From contig JALSMC010000203.1 of assembly GCA_026987995.1 (NCBI GenBank), positions 1 through 12,265 on the forward strand: a stretch of DNA of 12,265 nucleotides. Direction: 5' to 3'. Under the pieces are notes generated by a model. The model searched no databases, had not been told where the DNA came from, and saw only the letters and a program-made list of their open reading frames with translations. Within the stretch, counting starts at the first letter, position 1, and each line of letters starts with the position of its first letter. This DNA is from Sulfurimonas sp. (lineage in GTDB: Bacteria > Campylobacterota > Campylobacteria > Campylobacterales > Sulfurimonadaceae). Of this stretch, positions 1 through 7,529 are shown one piece after another. The position numbers were made by a program, and so were the translations under genes.

Positions 1-183
1 GTCAACAAAATTTATAAAATCACAAATGGTAATTATAGAGATACTAATAAGTTACTTTATACACTCTTTGATTTATATGCCGCATATGAAACTAACCAGC
101 AACTCTCAGCAGTTAAAACGGATCAAGTATCAAATAAACTAATTGAAATGGCAGCAATTCACACAGGTTTAATTCATGCTTAA
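1..183 (+). CDS. C-terminal end of ExeA/MshM/CtsP-type AAA ATPase (partial)
   Basis: The first frame is open from base 1 to a TAA at 181-183 and gives the last 60 residues of a protein that begins outside the window. The visible part reads IYKITNGNYRDTNKLL followed by LFDLYAAYE, which resembles the helical lid/sensor-2 segment (consensus like GNPRxINxLL) of AAA ATPases of the ExeA/MshM group. No Walker motif is visible because the N-terminal part is missing. The next gene starts eight bases before this stop (ATGCTTAA), so the two are translationally coupled. In MSHA loci MshM precedes MshN, MshE and MshG. In Campylobacter jejuni CtsP lies upstream of CtsE and CtsF. The position therefore supports a secretion/competence ATPase. 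The family call rests on a short tail plus context and is moderate. Confidence 0.6.
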   Translation, partial: VNKIYKITNGNYRDTNKLLYTLFDLYAAYETNQQLSAVKTDQVSNKLIEMAAIHTGLIHA

Positions 184-985
184 TATTGTAGACCTAGAAA
201 AACGTTGGTTTATATTTAAGTTAAAATCATATATTCCACACCTGAGTATATTTATCAGTCTTATAGTTATTATATCTATTTTTTTAGTTTTTTCACGTAC
301 CTCACAAGATATTTCACAAGCTACTACAACATCCACTGCAGCACCTCTTGTAGTAAAAAAAGAGATACTCCCAGTTAAGGAACCTCTCCTAGCCACTCCT
401 AAACCAGTAGTCAAAATAGAACCCGTGCAAGTTCTCAAACAAGAACCTCAAGTTTTACATGATGACAAGAGAGTTAAGCTCTCTCCATCTTTAGGATTTA
501 TGAGAAAAATGCAAGGCTCTGTACAGCCATACTATAAAAATGATGTTCAGGACAGAGAACAACTACAAGAACAAGCTCCTCCACCAAAAACTGAAGTTGT
601 AGAACAAGAAGAAGTAATTGTGCCCGTACATAGACCAGAAGCTAAACCTGATGTAAAGAAGATAAGTATTAAAAGACAAAATACTCAAAACGACATCTAT
701 GAAATAATCGCGCGCTTTAAGAAGAACAACAACCCTGCATTAAGTCTTTTTGTAGCAAAAAAATATTATGAGCTTGGAGACTATGAGCAGGCATATAACT
801 ATGCACTTATTACAAATAAAATAAATAAAGAAATCGAATCAAGCTGGATTATTTTTACAAAATCACTTGTGAAGCTTGGTAAACGCGATAAGGCTATCGC
901 AACACTTAAAAAATATATAAAACAGTCACATTCAAATGGTGCACGTATACTACTTGATGAAATTTATGCAGGAAAATTCAAATGA
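176..985 (+). CDS. Membrane-anchored TPR-like protein of the pilus/transformation operon (MshN-like position)
   Basis: This 269-residue protein has a basic, short cytoplasmic N-terminus, one hydrophobic segment at about residues 21-40 (rich in I, L, S and V), a long Pro/Glu/Lys/Val-rich linker at about 45-165, and an alpha-helical C-terminus at about 170-265. The C-terminal part contains TPR-like pieces such as LFVAKKYYELGDYEQAYNYA and a following helix pair. The predicted topology is type II, with linker and TPR part in the periplasm. It occupies the place of mshN in MSHA loci, between an MshM-like ATPase and an MshE-like ATPase. A protein of this layout could bridge the inner-membrane assembly machinery to a secretin or peptidoglycan. 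The alternative is a counterpart of CtsX, the membrane protein of the Campylobacter competence system. ATG at 176 overlaps the upstream stop, and its own stop overlaps the next ATG (ATGA). Sequence similarity to MshN could not be tested. Confidence 0.65.
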   Translation: MLNIVDLEKRWFIFKLKSYIPHLSIFISLIVIISIFLVFSRTSQDISQATTTSTAAPLVVKKEILPVKEPLLATPKPVVKIEPVQVLKQEPQVLHDDKRVKLSPSLGFMRKMQGSVQPYYKNDVQDREQLQEQAPPPKTEVVEQEEVIVPVHRPEAKPDVKKISIKRQNTQNDIYEIIARFKKNNNPALSLFVAKKYYELGDYEQAYNYALITNKINKEIESSWIIFTKSLVKLGKRDKAIATLKKYIKQSHSNGARILLDEIYAGKFK

Positions 986-1524
986 AGCTCTTATTAACAC
1001 TTGTCTTAGCACTCAACCTCTATGCTAATACAAAACAGAATATGTTTAATCTTTACCAAAACAGCAAATACGAAAAAGTTTGCCAAATTGGATTTGATAA
1101 TTTTAAAAAAAATAAACGTGATGAAGAATTTGTATCACTTTATGCATTTTCATGTTTAAACTCAGACTATATTGATAGACTAGCTGTGCCAACTGCAGTT
1201 CTAAAGTTCTCAAAAGAAGCACGTGCAAATTCTGCATACTTTTCTGTTATTTTAATGCAAAAAAAGCTTCTTTATCATGCACTAGTGGACAACTATGACC
1301 TCTCCGAGTTTGCCTTACCTACAACAGACTATGTTCTCTCTCGTGTTTTTGACCTCTATTCTAAGATTGGTAAACATGAACCAAGAGCTTTTTATCTATT
1401 TGATGATCCCAATGATAGTAAACTTACATATAAGCTCTACCTTGTTAGAGAATATAAACTCAATAAAATTGTAATAGAAGAGTTTTATGATACAATAACC
1501 ATAAAACGTCATGTTTACTGGTAG
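982..1524 (+). CDS. Small predicted periplasmic protein of unknown function in the pilus/transformation operon
   Basis: The 180-residue product begins MKLLLTLVLALNLYA, a short but typical Sec signal peptide with probable cleavage after Ala15. There is no lipobox cysteine. The mature part has no further long hydrophobic segment and no motif I recognise. It is rich in Tyr, Phe, Lys and Asp, and has two cysteines early in the mature part (around residues 34 and 57) that could form a disulfide in the periplasm. The ATG at 982 overlaps the previous stop as ATGA and is preceded by AGGA about eight bases upstream. Its TAG stop at 1522-1524 lies inside the ribosome binding region of the ATPase gene. 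Location between an MshN-like protein and the assembly ATPase suggests a role in the same envelope machine, but no function can be assigned. Confidence 0.75.
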   Translation: MKLLLTLVLALNLYANTKQNMFNLYQNSKYEKVCQIGFDNFKKNKRDEEFVSLYAFSCLNSDYIDRLAVPTAVLKFSKEARANSAYFSVILMQKKLLYHALVDNYDLSEFALPTTDYVLSRVFDLYSKIGKHEPRAFYLFDDPNDSKLTYKLYLVREYKLNKIVIEEFYDTITIKRHVYW

Positions 1525-1527
1525 GAG
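1523..1527 (+). promoter_or_regulatory. Ribosome binding site deciding the GTG start of the GspE-like gene
   Basis: AGGAG lies five bases before GTG at 1533 and overlaps the TAG stop of the preceding gene. No other start codon sits at a comparable distance, so this site supports the GTG start and indicates translational coupling. Confidence 0.7.
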
Positions 1528-1532
1528 ATACT

Positions 1533-3269
1533 GTGGATAGAATTACAACAGACTTACTAGCAGAAGGCTCTATCATGAAAGGGCAAGTTGATAGGCTTTT
1601 AGCAAAAGGTATCAACGAGAACTTAATCCTTCGTGACATTACACTATCTGGTTTTATGACCATGGATAGACTTGTAAGGTTTATAGTTCAAAAAGTTCGT
1701 GATGGTGTTTATAATCTTTCTATCATCGATAACTATGACTATATTCATGAAAAAGTTGTTCTCCAAAAACTAGCAGATGAGCTAGACTTATCTTTTATTG
1801 ATTTAGATTCATTAGATATGGACTACTACCTTACAGCAAAAGTACCATTAACACAACTTCAAAAGTATAATGTTATTCCTGTTTTTCAAGATGATATGAG
1901 TGTTACTATCGCATTTGATGATCCTTTAAATATCGAAGCAGAAGAATCTATACAAAGAATATTTCCAAAAAAAATTGTTAAAATAGCACTGAGTACAAAA
2001 AAACAAATCGCATCTTACTTACATAAAATTGCACTAAAAGATAGTGTTAAAGATTTAGTTAAAAAAATAAAAGATGAACTAAACTCGATTAGTTCTGTAG
2101 AAGAACAACAAGAAGCTTCTTCTATCTTACTACTTATTGATGTTGTACTCAAAACATGTATCAATAGCCGCGGTAGTGATATACATATCGAACCAACGGA
2201 GAAGAACTGTGTTGTACGTTCTCGTATTGATGGTAAACTTGTTGAGACATTTATTTTTGAAAAAGAGATTTATCCACCTCTAGCATCAAGATTAAAGCTT
2301 TTAGCGAACCTTGATATCGCAGAAAAAAGAAAACCTCAGGATGGACGTTTTTCTACTGCAGTTGGAGCTAGAGAGTATGACTTTCGTATCTCTACTTTGC
2401 CTATTTTGTATGGTGAGTCTATTGTAATGCGTGTACTAGATAAAGAAAAAGCTCTTGTACGACTCGAAGATGCAGGTATGGATTCAGTAAGTTATCAAAA
2501 ACTTCTTAAAGGGCTTGGTGCACCTTATGGTATTATTCTTGTAACTGGTCCAACTGGTTCAGGTAAAACAACAACTCTCTACGGTGCACTTAATGAGCTT
2601 AGAAATGTAGAGGATAAGGTTATCACAGTTGAAGATCCTGTTGAGTATAGAATGAACCTTATCCAACAAGTACAAGTAAATGCAAAAGTTGGTCTCTCTT
2701 TTGCAGATGCACTTCGCTCAATTCTTCGTCAAGATCCAGATAAGATTATGATTGGTGAGATTCGTGATCAAGAAACACTTGAGATTGCAATTAAAGCTGC
2801 ACTAACAGGTCACATGGTTATCTCAACTCTACACACAAATGATTCTATCTCTGCTATTCCTCGTATGGCGGACATGGGAATCGAGCATTACCTTATCTCT
2901 GGAGCACTTGTTGCCATTCAAGCACAACGTCTTGTAAGAAAAATATGTGTCCATTGTAAGGTTGAAGATGAACTATCACATAGTGTTTTAGAAGAACTTG
3001 ACGGTGTCTTTCCTGAGGGTTCTAAGTTTTATAAAGGTAGTGGTTGTAAAGAGTGTAGTGATAGTGGTTATATGGGTCGAGAAATGATTTGTGAAGTACT
3101 TACTATCACAGATGAACTCTCAACTCTAATCGCCAAAGGTGCAGGTAAAGATGCAATGCTTGAACAAGCACAAAAAGATGGCTTTATTGATATATTTGCG
3201 AATGGTATTCAAAAAGCTTTAGATGGAATAACAAGTATTGAAGAGATACTAAAGGTGGCAAAAGGATGA
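1533..3269 (+). CDS. GspE/MshE/CtsE-type assembly ATPase
   Basis: This 578-residue protein is a full-length hexameric secretion ATPase of the GspE/PilB/MshE group, which powers pilus or pseudopilus assembly from the cytoplasmic face of the inner membrane. An N-terminal domain at about 60-165 matches the MshEN/GspE N-terminal type (for example YNVIPVFQDDMSVTIAFDDP). The conserved N2 region contains SRGSDIHIEP. Walker A is GPTGSGKT at 339-346, the Asp box follows as VEDPVEY, Walker B-like DPDKIMIGEIRD begins at 401, and the His box is STLHTND. A tetracysteine zinc site, C472/C475 and C505/C508, is complete, as in GspE and MshE and unlike PilT. The start is GTG, preceded by AGGAG. The gene overlaps the next by four bases. 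In Campylobacter the equivalent position is ctsE, needed for natural transformation; in MSHA loci it is mshE. Confidence 0.93.
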   Translation: MDRITTDLLAEGSIMKGQVDRLLAKGINENLILRDITLSGFMTMDRLVRFIVQKVRDGVYNLSIIDNYDYIHEKVVLQKLADELDLSFIDLDSLDMDYYLTAKVPLTQLQKYNVIPVFQDDMSVTIAFDDPLNIEAEESIQRIFPKKIVKIALSTKKQIASYLHKIALKDSVKDLVKKIKDELNSISSVEEQQEASSILLLIDVVLKTCINSRGSDIHIEPTEKNCVVRSRIDGKLVETFIFEKEIYPPLASRLKLLANLDIAEKRKPQDGRFSTAVGAREYDFRISTLPILYGESIVMRVLDKEKALVRLEDAGMDSVSYQKLLKGLGAPYGIILVTGPTGSGKTTTLYGALNELRNVEDKVITVEDPVEYRMNLIQQVQVNAKVGLSFADALRSILRQDPDKIMIGEIRDQETLEIAIKAALTGHMVISTLHTNDSISAIPRMADMGIEHYLISGALVAIQAQRLVRKICVHCKVEDELSHSVLEELDGVFPEGSKFYKGSGCKECSDSGYMGREMICEVLTITDELSTLIAKGAGKDAMLEQAQKDGFIDIFANGIQKALDGITSIEEILKVAKG

Positions 3270-4513
3270 TGTATTTTACAGCGACGGTACTAACTAAGGG
3301 TAAAAAAGAACAATTTGGTTTTTATGCTGAAGATAAAAAAGATGCGAGTAGTATCGCAAAACTAAAGTTTAATGGAATTATTATTAAGGTTGTCGAAGAT
3401 AAAGAACCTCTTGAAGATCAATTTAAACGCATTAAAAATGACCTTTTAAAAAATGTTCGCAAGAAAAAAATTAAACAAGATGGACTTATATCTGCTATTA
3501 GACAGTTAGCGGTAATGACAAATGCAGGTATCTCGATTCATGACTCGTTAAGCGAGATTGCTGATGCGACTGATGATGAAGCTTTAAAAATAGTTTTTTC
3601 TAAGCTTGCAGATGATATTAATGCAGGTCACTCTATATCAGCTTCAATGGAAAACTTTCGTTATGAACTAGGTAACTTAACAATTGCCATGGTACAACTC
3701 GGTGAGAAGACAGGTAATCTTGATGAGTCACTTTATGCACTTGCTGATATGCTTGAAGAAATTCGTGCAAATGTCATTAAATTTAAAAAAGCGATGGCTT
3801 ATCCTCGAAATGTAATGGTTGCAATGGCAGTTGCATTTAGTGTATTACTTACTTATGTTGTACCTCAATTTAAAGAGATATTTGATCAACTTGGTGCAAA
3901 CTTACCTGTTCCTACCATTATACTCATGACACTTTCAGACCTTTTAGTCAACTATGGTGCTTATGTTCTTGCTGGTATAGTGCTTTTCATTATTGCCTTT
4001 AAATATATGATTAACAATAATAGAAATTTCAAATTTGCCTGGCATAAAGTTCTACTGCGTTTAATCATCATGAAAAACATTATTAAGTTCTCTACACTTA
4101 GTAGGTTTACACTTGTATTTTCAGAATTAATTCGTGCTGGTATCCCAATAGCTGAAGCACTTGATACTTCTATTGAGATGATTGATAGTCTTCCACTCAA
4201 AGCAAAACTACAGTCTGTAAGATTTACAGTTGAAAAAGGTGGAACACTAAACAAGGGTCTTGCTGAAACTGAACTCTTTGAGAACATGATTTTACAAATG
4301 GTTCGTGCAGGTGAGGATAGTGGTACTTTAGATGCAATGATTCAAAAAGTTGCAGAGTATTATAAAATGCGCTTTGATGCTATTATTGATGGTTTAAGTG
4401 AAGCTATTGAGCCAATTATGCTTTTCTTTATCGCATGTATGGTTATTCTTCTTGCTCTTGGTATCTTCTTACCTATGTGGGATATGGGAAATGCTGTTCA
4501 AGGAAGGTCATAA
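3266..4513 (+). CDS. GspF/MshG/CtsF-type inner-membrane platform protein
   Basis: The 415-residue protein has the duplicated layout of the T2SSF family. The first GspF domain spans about 75-200, with QLAVMTNAGISIHDSL and the GEKTGNLDESL motif. The second spans about 277-399, with FSELIRAGIPIAEALD and GEDSGTLDAMI. Three membrane segments are visible, at about 184-200, 231-249 and 383-403. Family members sit in the inner membrane and couple the assembly ATPase to extraction of (pseudo)pilins. The start overlaps the GspE-like stop (ATGATG at 3266-3271, so the second ATG at 3269 is an alternative). It is the last gene of the operon and is followed within five bases by a strong intrinsic terminator. 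Pilin, prepilin peptidase and secretin genes are not in the window, so transformation (CtsF) and pilus (MshG) roles cannot be separated here. Confidence 0.93.
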   Translation: MMYFTATVLTKGKKEQFGFYAEDKKDASSIAKLKFNGIIIKVVEDKEPLEDQFKRIKNDLLKNVRKKKIKQDGLISAIRQLAVMTNAGISIHDSLSEIADATDDEALKIVFSKLADDINAGHSISASMENFRYELGNLTIAMVQLGEKTGNLDESLYALADMLEEIRANVIKFKKAMAYPRNVMVAMAVAFSVLLTYVVPQFKEIFDQLGANLPVPTIILMTLSDLLVNYGAYVLAGIVLFIIAFKYMINNNRNFKFAWHKVLLRLIIMKNIIKFSTLSRFTLVFSELIRAGIPIAEALDTSIEMIDSLPLKAKLQSVRFTVEKGGTLNKGLAETELFENMILQMVRAGEDSGTLDAMIQKVAEYYKMRFDAIIDGLSEAIEPIMLFFIACMVILLALGIFLPMWDMGNAVQGRS

Positions 4514-4516
4514 ATA

Positions 4517-5089
4517 TCAAAGAGTTATTACAACTCTTTGTGTTTTTTCTAAAAACTTTTTCATATTCTCTTCATCCGCTTTTATTTTATACACTATTTT
4601 TATGTCAAAATCTTTTTCTAAAATACTCACTTCAAAAACCTCACACTCATACTCAATAAACCGGATATCACTATATGCAATTTCAATTGTAACAAAACAC
4701 TCTTTTTTATATTCATATAACTCTACCTTATCTAATACTTTATTTACAGCATCGCTATAAGCCCTCACAAGTCCACCAGTACCAAGTTTTGTACCACCAA
4801 AGTAGCGAACAACAATAACTGCTGTATTTATTAGCTCTTGACCTTGGAGTACCATCAAAGAAGGTTTGCCTGATGTTCCTTTAGGCTCTCCATCATCACT
4901 AGAGTGTTCTACAACCTGTTCATACTCATTTAAATATCTATAAGCTGTTACAAAATGTCTTGCTTTTGGATGTTGCGATTTTAGTTTTTCTAAGGTAATT
5001 TTATAAGTATCGTAAGGAGTAAGCCAAGCAATAAATTTAGACTGCTTGACTTCTAATGTGTGAGTTGAAATATCTTTTACATATTTCAT
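4517..5089 (-). CDS. IMPACT/YigZ (UPF0029) family protein
   Basis: This 190-residue protein carries the family signatures: the KARHFVTAYR strand at about 42-51, the SDDGEPKGTSGKP loop at about 64-76 and the VVRYFGGTKLGTGGLVRAY block at about 93-111. The C-terminal part (about 125-190) fits the smaller ferredoxin-like domain of YigZ. Bacterial members are cytoplasmic and are proposed to contact translation or nucleic acids; the eukaryotic relative IMPACT regulates GCN1/GCN2 signalling. The exact bacterial function is not established. The start ATG at 5087-5089 lies eight bases after the yebC stop with no clear Shine-Dalgarno sequence, so it is probably expressed by coupling from yebC. The last codons coincide with the terminator stem of the convergent operon. 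Length is close to the usual 200 residues. Confidence 0.9.
   Translation of the reverse strand: MKYVKDISTHTLEVKQSKFIAWLTPYDTYKITLEKLKSQHPKARHFVTAYRYLNEYEQVVEHSSDDGEPKGTSGKPSLMVLQGQELINTAVIVVRYFGGTKLGTGGLVRAYSDAVNKVLDKVELYEYKKECFVTIEIAYSDIRFIEYECEVFEVSILEKDFDIKIVYKIKADEENMKKFLEKTQRVVITL
4518..4550 (+). terminator. Intrinsic terminator of the pilus/transformation operon
   Basis: CAAAGAGTT at 4518-4526 and AACTCTTTG at 4532-4540 form a perfect 9-bp stem with the loop ATTAC, followed by TGTTTTTTCT. It starts five bases after the platform-protein stop. The whole element lies inside the final codons of the convergent IMPACT-family gene. Read on the minus strand the stem is followed only by a weak T-rich stretch, so it looks mainly directional for the plus-strand operon. 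Confidence 0.9.
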
Positions 5090-5097
5090 GAAAAAGC

Positions 5098-5808
5098 TTA
5101 GGCTAAGTTTGTATAGATTTTTTGCACATCTTCATCATCTTCTAAGCGTTCTAAAATTTTATCAATTTCTTCTTGCTGCTCTTCGTTAATCTCAACAGGA
5201 GTATTTGCGATGCGCTCAAGTGTCGCTTTTTTTATCTCTATCTTCATAGCTTCAAGTGCTGTATTTAATGTACCAAAACTAGTATAGTCAGCTGTAACTA
5301 AACACTCACCACCCTCTTCTTCAATCTCTTCAAGACCAGCATCAATGAGTTCAAGTTCTAATTCTTCAATATCCATATCATCAGTTAAATCAAACTCAAA
5401 AAGTGCTTTACGGCTAAACATAAACTCTAAAGAGCCCTTATTTAACATTTCAGCACCATTTTTTGTGAGTATATTTTTTACATTTGCAACTGTACGTGTA
5501 TTGTTATCTGTAGCACACTCTATAAAAATTAAAACACCATAATGTGCTTTACCCTCAAAGTTAACCTCTGCCATATCTTTAAGGTCTTTTGCAGTAGCAC
5601 GTTTAATAGCCGCATCAATATTGTCTTTTGGCATATTTTCAGCTTTGGCATTAAGGATAGCAGTACGGAGTTTAGGATTCATATCTGGATCTCCACCACC
5701 CTCTTTTGCAGCCATTGTAATAACCTTACCAAGCTTAGGAAAAAGCTTTGACATCGCTCCCCATCTTTTTAACTTTGATGCTTTTCTATACTCAAACGCT
5801 CTACCCAT
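5098..5808 (-). CDS. yebC: YebC/PmpR-family protein (translation of proline-rich stretches or transcription regulator)
   Basis: The 236-residue protein is a full-length YebC/PmpR/TACO1 member. It opens [23 protein letters not shown]. Conserved stretches include the [12 protein letters not shown] loop, [14 protein letters not shown] and the [17 protein letters not shown] strand, followed by GGSLEFMF-like [12 protein letters not shown] and an acidic C-terminal domain. Members were long annotated as DNA-binding transcriptional regulators. More recent work on YebC/TACO1 proteins assigns at least some a ribosome-associated role in synthesis of proline stretches. The start ATG is preceded by AAGGA at a good distance. 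It is the first gene of a minus-strand pair with the IMPACT-family gene. A TATAAT on the minus strand lies about 37 bases upstream. Confidence 0.95.
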   Translation of the reverse strand: MGRAFEYRKASKLKRWGAMSKLFPKLGKVITMAAKEGGGDPDMNPKLRTAILNAKAENMPKDNIDAAIKRATAKDLKDMAEVNFEGKAHYGVLIFIECATDNNTRTVANVKNILTKNGAEMLNKGSLEFMFSRKALFEFDLTDDMDIEELELELIDAGLEEIEEEGGECLVTADYTSFGTLNTALEAMKIEIKKATLERIANTPVEINEEQQEEIDKILERLEDDEDVQKIYTNLA

Positions 5809-5844
5809 AAAAATTCCTTATTTTCGACTTCAATTTATTGTGCA

Positions 5845-5850
5845 ATTATA
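5845..5850 (-). promoter_or_regulatory. Predicted -10 box for yebC
   Basis: The plus strand reads ATTATA, giving TATAAT on the minus strand about 37 bases before the yebC start. This predicts a leader of roughly 30 bases containing the AAGGA site. No good -35 is visible, which is normal for sigma-70 promoters described in Campylobacter and Helicobacter. Confidence 0.5.
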
Positions 5851-5861
5851 GCGTTTCATTG

Positions 5862-5867
5862 TATAAT
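5862..5867 (+). promoter_or_regulatory. Predicted -10 box for the divergent 152-residue gene
   Basis: TATAAT lies 18 bases before the ATG at 5886, inside GTATAATAATG. The predicted transcript start falls just at or before the AAGGA at 5875-5879, giving a very short leader. A weak TTGTGC about 18 bases upstream could serve as -35. Confidence 0.45.
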
Positions 5868-5885
5868 AATGATTAAGGAATAACT

Positions 5886-6344
5886 ATGCGACTTGGATTT
5901 CGTCTTAAACATCATTTTTTCAGTGCTTTTCGTGAGTTTTTTGTGCATCATCATGGCTCTTTAGAGTTTCGTGCAAAAATATTTGCACTTCTCATTGTTG
6001 CAAATGAAAAACCTCCAGTTGAGTCTTATATACTTGTCAAAGATATAGGCATGAATATATACAATGGGGATGTAGAGAGATCTGATTTACTTATGCTTTC
6101 AACCAAAGAAATTGTACAAAAAACGATAGACAATCGCTTTGATATAGACCTACTTATAAATAGTATTTTAAAAGAACTTAAAATTATTCCACGTTATGCA
6201 AAAAAAATAGATATAAAAGCACTACGACCTTTGCTTTCACTATCGCATGATCCAGATATTATTTCTTACCAAGAAAACATTCTAGAATTTTTACAAAACA
6301 TAAAAGATGAAATTTTAAATCAGCCAACTATTGCCAAACTATAG
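5886..6344 (+). CDS. Conserved-looking hypothetical protein, 152 residues
   Basis: I do not recognise this protein. It is predicted cytoplasmic, with no signal peptide or clear membrane segment. The N-terminus is rich in basic, aromatic and histidine residues (KHHFF near residue 9 and VHHHGS near 20), followed by a helical core at about 26-45 (FRAKIFALLIVANEK) and further helices to the end. The one-helix-per-segment look of the core is loosely reminiscent of TerB-like all-alpha folds, but I see no TerB motif and do not claim it. The start is well supported by AAGGA at 5875-5879 with six bases spacing. It is divergent from yebC and sits upstream of the metX operon in the same direction, with a 78-base gap that probably holds a separate promoter. 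Being real is supported by the clean RBS, coding-like codon use and lack of overlap with other genes. Confidence 0.75.
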   Translation: MRLGFRLKHHFFSAFREFFVHHHGSLEFRAKIFALLIVANEKPPVESYILVKDIGMNIYNGDVERSDLLMLSTKEIVQKTIDNRFDIDLLINSILKELKIIPRYAKKIDIKALRPLLSLSHDPDIISYQENILEFLQNIKDEILNQPTIAKL

Positions 6345-6386
6345 CAAACTTAAAGCCAATTAAGCACAGCTCTAAGTCATTGATGC

Positions 6387-6392
6387 TAAAAT
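6387..6392 (+). promoter_or_regulatory. Possible -10 box for the metX operon
   Basis: TAAAAT in GCTAAAATACC lies about 31 bases before the TTG start and would give a leader of roughly 24 bases. No -35 is evident. The 78-base gap between the preceding stop and metX shows no other plausible -10 and no convincing hairpin or riboswitch fold. Confidence 0.3.
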
Positions 6393-6407
6393 ACCATTAT
6401 TAAATTT

Positions 6408-6413
6408 ACGGAG
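6408..6413 (+). promoter_or_regulatory. Ribosome binding site supporting the TTG start of metX
   Basis: ACGGAG ends nine bases before TTG at 6423. An in-frame TAG at 6417-6419 rules out a longer protein, and the next in-frame ATG falls well inside the conserved fold, so the TTG start is the only plausible one. Confidence 0.6.
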
Positions 6414-6422
6414 CACTAGAAC

Positions 6423-7529
6423 TTGTCCTTAAACCTACAGACGCATACTGAGCATTTCACAAACCCACTCTATTTAGAAAGTGGGCGCATACTAGAGCCT
6501 TATGATATCACATATGAAACATACGGTACCCTTAATGATGATAAAAGTAATGTAATCGTGGTTTGCCATGCACTCACGGGAAGCCATCATGCAGCTGGTA
6601 TTTATGAGGATGACAATAAATCAGGTTGGTGGGATGGACTCATCGGAAGTGCTAAGGCAATTGACACAGATAAATACTTTGTAATCTGCTCAAATATTAT
6701 AGGTTCATGTTTTGGTTCAACTGGTCCTATGAGTATGCGATATCCGCATCATGAAGAGTATCGCTATAAATTTCCAGTCGTAAGTATAAAAGATATGGTC
6801 AAAGCACAACGGATTTTATTTGATAAACTCGATATTCATAGAGTTGAAGCTATTATTGGTGGAAGTATGGGTGGCATGCAGGCTCTTCAGTTTGCTATTC
6901 ACTATCCAAACTTTGCAAACAAAATCATCTCGCTTGCTGCTACACATGCAACACAACCTTGGGCTATCGCATTTAATAAAGTAGCACAAGAGTCTATACT
7001 CAAAGATCCAGACTTTAAACAAGGCTACTATGATCCTGAGATTATTAAAGAGCAGGGTTTATCCGGTATGGCTGTTGGTCGTATGGCTGGGCATATCAGC
7101 TTTCTTTCACATGAGTCAATGCGTGAAAAATTCGGACGTGAGTATAAACTTACAGATGGTTTATATGAGCTTTTTGGAAAGTTTCAAATAGAGTCTTATT
7201 TAGAATATAATGGCTATAATTTTACAAAATGGTTTGATCCGCTTGCATACCTCTACATCACAAAAGCAATAAACATCTATGATCTTGCTCGTGGATTTGA
7301 CTCACTTGGGGATGCACTTAAACGTGTAACAGCAGAACTACACCTCATTAGTTTTAAAAATGATGTTCTTTTTAAAAACTTTGAGATGCAAGAGTTAGCT
7401 GAAGAACTCAGTGCAGTAGGTAATACTAACCATACTTACATAGATATAGATAGTGACTATGGACACGATGCTTTTCTTGTTGAACTTGATAAATTTGATA
7501 CTTACATAAAGGATATACTCAATGGCTAA
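6423..7529 (+). CDS. metX: Homoserine O-acetyltransferase
   Basis: This 368-residue protein is a full-length alpha/beta-hydrolase of the MetX family, which transfers the acetyl group from acetyl-CoA to homoserine in the first committed step of methionine synthesis. Key elements are visible: CHALTGSHHAAG near residue 47 (oxyanion region), the nucleophile elbow GGSMGGMQ with Ser148, Asp314 in FKNDVLF and His348 in DYGHDAFLVE, giving the complete Ser-Asp-His triad. The start is TTG, the first possible start after an in-frame TAG, with ACGGAG upstream. The stop overlaps the xseB start by eight bases (ATGGCTAA). It is the first gene of a four-gene operon. Some MetX-like enzymes use succinyl-CoA or other acceptors such as serine; that cannot be settled by eye, but acetyl transfer is the family default. 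Confidence 0.93.
   Translation: MSLNLQTHTEHFTNPLYLESGRILEPYDITYETYGTLNDDKSNVIVVCHALTGSHHAAGIYEDDNKSGWWDGLIGSAKAIDTDKYFVICSNIIGSCFGSTGPMSMRYPHHEEYRYKFPVVSIKDMVKAQRILFDKLDIHRVEAIIGGSMGGMQALQFAIHYPNFANKIISLAATHATQPWAIAFNKVAQESILKDPDFKQGYYDPEIIKEQGLSGMAVGRMAGHISFLSHESMREKFGREYKLTDGLYELFGKFQIESYLEYNGYNFTKWFDPLAYLYITKAINIYDLARGFDSLGDALKRVTAELHLISFKNDVLFKNFEMQELAEELSAVGNTNHTYIDIDSDYGHDAFLVELDKFDTYIKDILNG

Noticed and set aside
169..438. Minus-strand open frame at the start of the window
   Set aside because: It is antisense to the TPR-like gene, which has operon coupling and a sensible protein layout.
4398..4760. Open frame crossing the end of the platform-protein gene and the convergent junction
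   Set aside because: It is in a different frame from both flanking real genes, has low-complexity Ser/Phe/Tyr-rich content and no start context; it is a shadow.
5345..5851. Plus-strand open frames antisense to yebC
   Set aside because: They mirror the conserved yebC coding sequence and are Ser-rich artefacts of the reverse strand.
6345..6422. Possible SAM-responsive riboswitch upstream of metX
   Set aside because: The gap is only 78 bases and no conserved multi-helix fold or terminator hairpin can be drawn.
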